DNA of 64,000 bases from Chitinophaga pinensis (GTDB taxonomy: Bacteria > Bacteroidota > Bacteroidia > Chitinophagales > Chitinophagaceae): assembly GCA_945865295.1 (NCBI GenBank), contig CAMBDE010000001.1:1-64000 (forward strand), read 5' to 3'. Both the position numbers and the translations under genes were made by a program. This document shows, piece by piece, positions 58,282-64,000 of the stretch (positions are counted from its first letter, which is position 1; each line of letters starts with the position of its first letter). The notes beneath the pieces were generated by a model. It saw only the letters and a program-made list of their open reading frames with translations. It did no database searches and was not told where the DNA came from.

Positions 58282-59841
58282 GTGAAAAAAATAATCATTG
58301 CTTTACTATTTCTTTCTTTATTAAATACATTAAAAGCTCAACAAGTTTACGAAAGAAATAGCTTAGAAGTACATCAATTCCTTGCGACGATGTCTCAAAA
58401 AGGTTATGTTGAATGGAATGATTTAATTTTTCCAATCACCAAAGAAAAAATACAAAAAGCATTAGTCAAATTACAATATTTTAAAGCATTAAATCATTTA
58501 GAGCAACATGAATTAGATTTTTACTTAAAGGAATATAATAAAGAAAGAAACAAGCTGTATTATAAAACTGATAGTAATTTTTCTATACACTTAGATCCAA
58601 TTATAACTGCTAATATTGTTAGTGGAAGTATTAAAAACTATACTGAAAGAAGTGTTGGTGTTTCTGCCTGGGGAAGTATCGGAAAAAAATTTGGGTATCA
58701 ATTTTCATTCCATGACATCAATCAGAATGGTTCACAATTTGATACTGTAATTAATTCTATTTTTCAAGAAGCTAACAGAGGTATTGTTACATTGAACGAT
58801 CCAAATGTAAAAAGACAAGTTAATTTTACCGACCTAAGAGCAAGTTTAATGTATGCGTTTAAAAATGGCACTATTAGTGTTGGTCAAGATGCATTGACAT
58901 GGGGTTATGGAGAAAATGGGCAATTGGTTTTATCTAATAAGGCTCCATTTTATCCATATATAAGATTAGATTATCAACCATTTAATTGGTTTACATTTAA
59001 CTATACTCATGCTTTTCTTCAATCAGAAATTATAGATTCTGCAAATATCTATCCAATTCCTAGTAGGGTATTTCCTGCTTCAAGAGAGGTTTTTATAAAA
59101 AAATACATGGCCTCTCATAGTATAGATATAAGACTAAAGAAAGGCTTGCATTTAAGTTTTGGGGAGTCCATCATTTACAATGATCAACTACAATTAGGTT
59201 ATTTATTACCAATCATGTTTTTTAAGGGTTATGACAATATGATTAACAAAGGGATTATTCAAGCCGGATCTAATGGGCAATTTTTTGGACAGTTGAACAC
59301 AAAAAATTTAATTTTAAAAAAATCTCAATTCTATGCTACACTATTTATTGATGAAATTAGATTGGCCTCTATCCTAAATCCTGAAAAATCAAGAAACCAA
59401 GTTGGATTCAATTTTGGAGTTGTTAAACAAGATTTCTTAGTTCCTAATTTAATCGCTGGTTTTGAATACACAAGACTCAACCCATTTTTGTACCGTAATT
59501 TCCTTCCAGCACAAAATTATACGAGTAATAGGTATGTTTTAGGGGATTGGATAGGACAAAACAGTGACAAACTTTTGGTTTTTCTTAAATATAGCCCTTT
59601 ACCAAGGTTAAAAACCTATTTAAGGTATCAAAAACTTAGAAATGGGCCAGAAGGCTCTATGAATGATCAATATTTTGGTAAGCCTCAAATGCGTTTTATG
59701 AACTATGTTCAAATGGAACAAAATACACTTTTTTTTAAAGCAAGTTATGAGTATAAAAACAGGCTATTGTTAAACTTTAGTTTTAATGATTATGGGCTGG
59801 CTAATAAACAATACTCCATAGGCTTAAGTTATGGTTTATAA
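58282..59841 (+). CDS. Wzi-like outer membrane protein (divergent copy 3)
   Basis: Signal peptide; GTISVGQDALTWGYGENGQLVLSNKAPFYPYIRLDYQPFNWFTFNY resembles the WGPG...NNAPGF core of copies 1 and 2. Confidence 0.65.
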   Translation: MKKIIIALLFLSLLNTLKAQQVYERNSLEVHQFLATMSQKGYVEWNDLIFPITKEKIQKALVKLQYFKALNHLEQHELDFYLKEYNKERNKLYYKTDSNFSIHLDPIITANIVSGSIKNYTERSVGVSAWGSIGKKFGYQFSFHDINQNGSQFDTVINSIFQEANRGIVTLNDPNVKRQVNFTDLRASLMYAFKNGTISVGQDALTWGYGENGQLVLSNKAPFYPYIRLDYQPFNWFTFNYTHAFLQSEIIDSANIYPIPSRVFPASREVFIKKYMASHSIDIRLKKGLHLSFGESIIYNDQLQLGYLLPIMFFKGYDNMINKGIIQAGSNGQFFGQLNTKNLILKKSQFYATLFIDEIRLASILNPEKSRNQVGFNFGVVKQDFLVPNLIAGFEYTRLNPFLYRNFLPAQNYTSNRYVLGDWIGQNSDKLLVFLKYSPLPRLKTYLRYQKLRNGPEGSMNDQYFGKPQMRFMNYVQMEQNTLFFKASYEYKNRLLLNFSFNDYGLANKQYSIGLSYGL

Positions 59842-60069
59842 AGGGATGAAAATTAACTGCTTATTTAGTTTGAAAATTTACATTATTACCTATCTTCGCT
59901 TCAAATTCCCCCCAAAAATTTAAGGCAAAATTACAGCTCAAAATAAACACAGATTACACAGACTTTTATATGTAATTTGAGATGTTGTTTTTATGTTTGC
60001 AATCATAAAACTATGTCCAATTTGGGACTTAGAGTGGCTATGCCATATTAAAAATCAAAGATTCACAAT

Positions 60070-62631
60070 ATGAATTTAATCAAAAGTGCCTTACTATGTT
60101 TTTGTTTTCTAATGTTAAACAGTTCAGTAGTGAACGCGCAAAGTGGCGCTAACTTATTGGCTGGCAAGGACTTAACAACGTTAAAAGTAGATGCTTTGTC
60201 AGACTCAGAAATCGAAAAAATTCAAGCACAATTAAAGAAATCAGGTGCCACAATTGAAATGCTAGAATCTCAGGCCATTGCAAAGGGAATGTCGCCAGCA
60301 GAGTTTGCAAAGCTAAAAGCTAGGTTATCCAGTGGGACAGGCATCAAAAAAGCTTCTCCGCTTACAAAAAGAACCGTTAATAATTCAGATACGAAGATTA
60401 AAGATACCGCTGAACAATATAGTTTTATCACATCTTCTATTAATCCATTGATTTACGGCTATGAACTTTTTGCAAATAACCAAGGCTTTAAAAACAATGA
60501 AAATATAGCAACTCCATTAAACTACGAAGTTGGCACCAACGATGTTTTAGAATTAGTGGTTTATGGGGTACAAGAATACAGTGCAGAACTAGATGTGAGC
60601 AAAGAGGGAACTGTTTTAATAGAAAATGTGGGACGCATTAAAGTTGCAGGATTGTCCATAGAAGCAGCTACTACCAAAGTAAGACAGCAAATGGCCAATA
60701 CGGCTTATCCAAGCTTAAGAACAGGTGAATCTAAAATGGCTTTAACCGTTGGCGATACAAGAACCATCCAAGTGACTATTATTGGCGCACAAAGAAGCGG
60801 TAATTACAATTTATCTTCTTTGTCCAATGTATTAAGTGCTCTGACTGTAGCAGGTGGTCCAAGTGATATTGGTTCATTTAGAAACATTGAGCTTATTCGT
60901 CAAAACAAAGTGATTAAAACTTTTGACCTATATGCTTTTATGCAAAATGGCGATCAGTCACAAAACATGGGCTTAAAAGACCGTGATGTGATTAAAGTAC
61001 CACCTTATAAAGGGAGAATCGAAATCAAAGGACAAGTAAAACGCCCAGGTATCTTTGAATTGAATGGTACTGAAACTTTCAAACAGTTTTTGCAATATGC
61101 AGGTGGGTTTGATGACACTGCTTATACAGCTTGGGTTAAAGTGATTCAAAAGAACGATAAAGAAAAATCGGTTAAGGATTTATCTGCAAAAGAATTTACA
61201 AGTTATTTACCTCAGGGTGGCGATATTATCCAAGTGTCTAAAATTTTAGATCGTTTTCAGAACAGGGTTAAATTAACTGGTGCTGTATTTAGACCAGATG
61301 TGTATGAATTAACACCGGGTATGCGCATTAGTGATTTAGTGCAAAGAGCAGATGGTTTAACAGAAGACGCGTTTATAGGTAGAGCGCAATTAATAAGATT
61401 AAAACCTAATTTATTAAAAGAATTAGTGACAATTAATTTATCTAAGGCATTGCAAAAAGATCCTAACGAAAATATTCTTTTACAAAGAGAAGATGAGTTG
61501 TACATCAATTCAGTGATAGATTTAAGAGAAGTATTAACCGTAGATTTATTAGGCGAAGTTAGAAGCCAAGGTCGTTTTAACTATGTGGATAGCATGACTG
61601 TGAAGGATTTAATCTTAATGGCAGGCGGATTTACTTTTGCGGCCAACAAACAAATAGAAGTTGCTCGTTTGATTCAGTATGGCGAAAAAATTACCGATAA
61701 CCAAGTAGCCACCATTTTAAAAACAGAAGTGAATGGTGATTTAAGCTTTAATGTAGGACAAGAAAATTTTGTGTTACAACCTATGGACGTGGTGACCATT
61801 ACTAAAAAAGTAGGTTATACTAACCCAGAAGTGGTAAGCATTAATGGTCAGGTTCAAAATGTAGGTAAATATACTTTAAGCTCTCGTGTAGAAAAGGTAA
61901 GTGATATTGTTAAACGCGCAGGTGGATTAATTGGAGAAGCTTATGGCGAAGGGGCTTACATTAAAAGAAGCAGGTATCAGATAGATACTTTAAAAGCAGA
62001 TGAATCAAAAACATCAATCGAGGAAGCTTATAATAGAAAGTTTAAAGCACAACAAGAAGCAGAAAAACAAAGCGTAAACGCTTTATTAAATGGTGGAAAC
62101 AATAGTGCCCAATCCAATTTAGCAGGTCTTAATACACAAAAGAAATCCTTAAAGGACACTTTGGATCTTTTATTTAAAGATTTAAATGAAGACACATACC
62201 AGATTGCGATTGACATTAATAAAATTATGCAAAAACCAGGTTCCGAAATTGACTTGGTGTTAAGAGATAAAGATGAAATTGTGATTCCTAAAACAGATAA
62301 CCGTGTAAAAATTAGTGGTGGGGTGTTAAGACCAACCAATATTGTATACAGAGACGGATTAACTATTGGTGAGTGCATTAGTGCGGCTGGTGGTATTAGT
62401 GAATATGCAAAAAGAGGCAGGGCCTATGTAATTTACGCCAATGGAAAATCAGCGAGAACAAAACATTTTGGTTTGTTTAGGTTTAACCCAATCATTAAGC
62501 CAGGCGCCGAAGTGGTTTTGCCAGAAACGAATGAGAAAAAAGATAAGCCTTTAACAACATTGATTCAGTTTACAACAGTGCTTGCACAAATTGTATCCGC
62601 TATTGCTACCGTATCCATCTTAAACAGATAA
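60070..62631 (+). CDS. Polysaccharide export outer membrane protein (Wza-like, multiple SLBB domains)
   Basis: Signal peptide; YEVGTNDVLELVVYGVQEYSAELDVSKEGTVLIENVGRIKVAGLSIEAA; repeated SLBB-like segments (IEIKGQVKRPGIFEL, VKLTGAVFRPDVYEL, VSINGQVQNVGKYTL, VKISGGVLRPTNIVY). Confidence 0.93.
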   Translation: MNLIKSALLCFCFLMLNSSVVNAQSGANLLAGKDLTTLKVDALSDSEIEKIQAQLKKSGATIEMLESQAIAKGMSPAEFAKLKARLSSGTGIKKASPLTKRTVNNSDTKIKDTAEQYSFITSSINPLIYGYELFANNQGFKNNENIATPLNYEVGTNDVLELVVYGVQEYSAELDVSKEGTVLIENVGRIKVAGLSIEAATTKVRQQMANTAYPSLRTGESKMALTVGDTRTIQVTIIGAQRSGNYNLSSLSNVLSALTVAGGPSDIGSFRNIELIRQNKVIKTFDLYAFMQNGDQSQNMGLKDRDVIKVPPYKGRIEIKGQVKRPGIFELNGTETFKQFLQYAGGFDDTAYTAWVKVIQKNDKEKSVKDLSAKEFTSYLPQGGDIIQVSKILDRFQNRVKLTGAVFRPDVYELTPGMRISDLVQRADGLTEDAFIGRAQLIRLKPNLLKELVTINLSKALQKDPNENILLQREDELYINSVIDLREVLTVDLLGEVRSQGRFNYVDSMTVKDLILMAGGFTFAANKQIEVARLIQYGEKITDNQVATILKTEVNGDLSFNVGQENFVLQPMDVVTITKKVGYTNPEVVSINGQVQNVGKYTLSSRVEKVSDIVKRAGGLIGEAYGEGAYIKRSRYQIDTLKADESKTSIEEAYNRKFKAQQEAEKQSVNALLNGGNNSAQSNLAGLNTQKKSLKDTLDLLFKDLNEDTYQIAIDINKIMQKPGSEIDLVLRDKDEIVIPKTDNRVKISGGVLRPTNIVYRDGLTIGECISAAGGISEYAKRGRAYVIYANGKSARTKHFGLFRFNPIIKPGAEVVLPETNEKKDKPLTTLIQFTTVLAQIVSAIATVSILNR

Positions 62632-62632
62632 C

Positions 62633-63708
62633 ATGACCGAACAACAACCGCAAATAGATAATGATGAAATTTCTTTAAAGGAATTGATTCAAAAAATACA
62701 AGAGTGGATTGTGTTTTTAAAAACGCAGTGGAAAATTATTCTTACCATTGCAACTTTTGGTAGCGTCATTGGTTTTGCTTACGCAAGTTTTGTTAAACCA
62801 ACCTATTCAGCAACTACAACTTTTGTGTTGGAAGAGGATAAGGGTGGAAGTGGAATTGGTGGTGCCTTAGGTTTGGCAAGTAGTTTTGGTATTGATATAG
62901 GCGGTGGCGGCGGCGGTTTATTTAGTAGCACTAATATTATAGAATTAATGAAAAGCCGCTTTGTAGTAGAAAAAACTCTACTCAATCCAGTAAAAATTGC
63001 AGGCAAAGAAATTAGTTTAGCAGATTATTTATTCAAGTAAATGAATTAAAGGAAGAATGGGCTAAAAAACCAGCACTCGCAAATATTAATTTCCCAGTAA
63101 ATGCTGATAGAACAAAATTTAGCTTAGAGCAAGATTCAATATTAGAAACAATCTCTGCAGAATTAAAAGAAAATAATTTAACAATTATACAGAAAGATAA
63201 AAAAATTACCATTATTAGTTTAACAGTTAAAAGCGAAAACGAATTATTTTCTAAATTTTTTTGTGAACAATTATTAAAAGAAACTTCAGATTTTTATATT
63301 GAAACAAAAAGTAAAAAAGCTAGATTGAATGTTGATGTTTTACAAAATCAGGCTGATAGTATTAGAGCGGAACTCAATAGTGCCATTACAGGTGTTGCTG
63401 CTGCAAATGATAATGTTTATAATTTGAATCCAGCTTTTAATGTAAAAAGTTCCCCAAGTAGAAGAAAGCAAGTAGATGTGCAAGCTAATACTGCAATATT
63501 GACTCAATTGGTAGCACAATTAGAATTGTCTAAAGTAAGTTTAAGAAAAGAAACCCCATTGGTGCAATTAATAGATCACCCGATTTTGCCATTGGAGAAA
63601 GAAAAACCAGGCACATTAAAATCATTGATATTAGGTTGGCTCATAGCAGGTTTCTTAGCAGTGTTTTATTTGGTTTTTGGACAGTTCTACAGAAAAATGG
63701 TTGCGTAA
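62633..63708 (+). pseudogene. Second Wzz-like gene, interrupted by a frameshift near 63016-63040
   Basis: N-terminal half VKPTYSATTTFVLEEDKGGSGIGGALGLASSFGIDIGGGGGG (62633-63040) continues in the -1 frame as IQVNELKEEWAKKPALANINFPVNADRTKFSLEQDSILETISAELKENNLTIIQKDKKITIISLTV and ends PILPLEKEKPGTLKSLILGWLIAGFLAVFY. Confidence 0.85.
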
Positions 63709-63877
63709 CATTTGGATTTATGTTACCCAGACCAATAAAAGGTATTTTTTTATATACGTAAATCACTAATATATTGATTTAAAGAAAATAAATAGGTTTA
63801 TATTTTTTCTCATGCAATTAATAAATATTAAAAATAAAGATGATAGGTCGCAGTTTGGTGCGCAAAATATTTAAACT

Positions 63878-64000
63878 TATGAAAAAAAAAGCAATCATAG
63901 TAAGCGGTTATTTTAACCCAATACATAAAGGACACATTGAGTATTTTAACAACGCAAAAGCCAATGGAGACATGCTCATTGTTATTGTTAATAGCGACCA
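63878..64000 (+). CDS. Nucleotidyltransferase (cytidylyltransferase-like) family protein, 3' end outside window
   Basis: MKKKAIIVSGYFNPIHKGHIEYFNNAKANGDMLIVIVNSD, HxGH motif. Confidence 0.88.

Noticed and set aside
60014-60029. GTCC-AATTTG-GGAC dyad upstream of wza
   Set aside because: Only 4-bp arms, too weak to support a regulatory call.
63016-63040. Programmed -1 ribosomal frameshift in the second wzz gene
   Set aside because: No canonical X-XXY-YYZ slippery heptamer or evident downstream stimulator in the overlap; mutation or sequence error is the simpler explanation.

Overview
The window looks like a Bacteroidetes chromosome segment, probably Chitinophagaceae-like; the taxonomy is inferred from gene content and protein style only. 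From left to right it contains: (1) the rpsB 3' end, tsf and pyrH, then a TolC-like protein; (2) a minus-strand TetR / TolC / HlyD-type adaptor / RND efflux operon; (3) DUF502, serC, DUF1015, an acyl-CoA ligase and an exported cyanophycinase; (4) a long co-directional amino-acid block, leuA-leuC-leuD-leuB-ilvD-ilvB-ilvN-ilvC-ilvA-thrA-thrB-thrC; (5) an S9 peptidase, a nitroreductase, a small Cys/His-containing secreted protein next to a TonB-dependent receptor, a UPF0175/DUF3368 toxin-antitoxin-like pair, an M20 peptidase and a LamG-like lipoprotein; (6) an AT-rich capsule/exopolysaccharide locus (about 44.3-63.7 kb) with Wzx, Wzy, WcaJ/WbaP, Wza, two Wzz-like genes (one frameshifted) and three Wzi-like outer-membrane proteins. 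No CRISPR array, tRNA, rRNA or transposase was seen. I did not find a clearly novel multi-gene defence or mobile system. The most interesting signals are: LeuA and IlvA apparently without their C-terminal allosteric domains inside the leu/ilv/thr block; a 30-bp near-perfect direct repeat with internal dyads between ilvB and ilvN; the three-Wzi/two-Wzz capsule locus with a dyad-rich upstream region; the frameshifted second Wzz; and several dyads placed like operators or leader hairpins.
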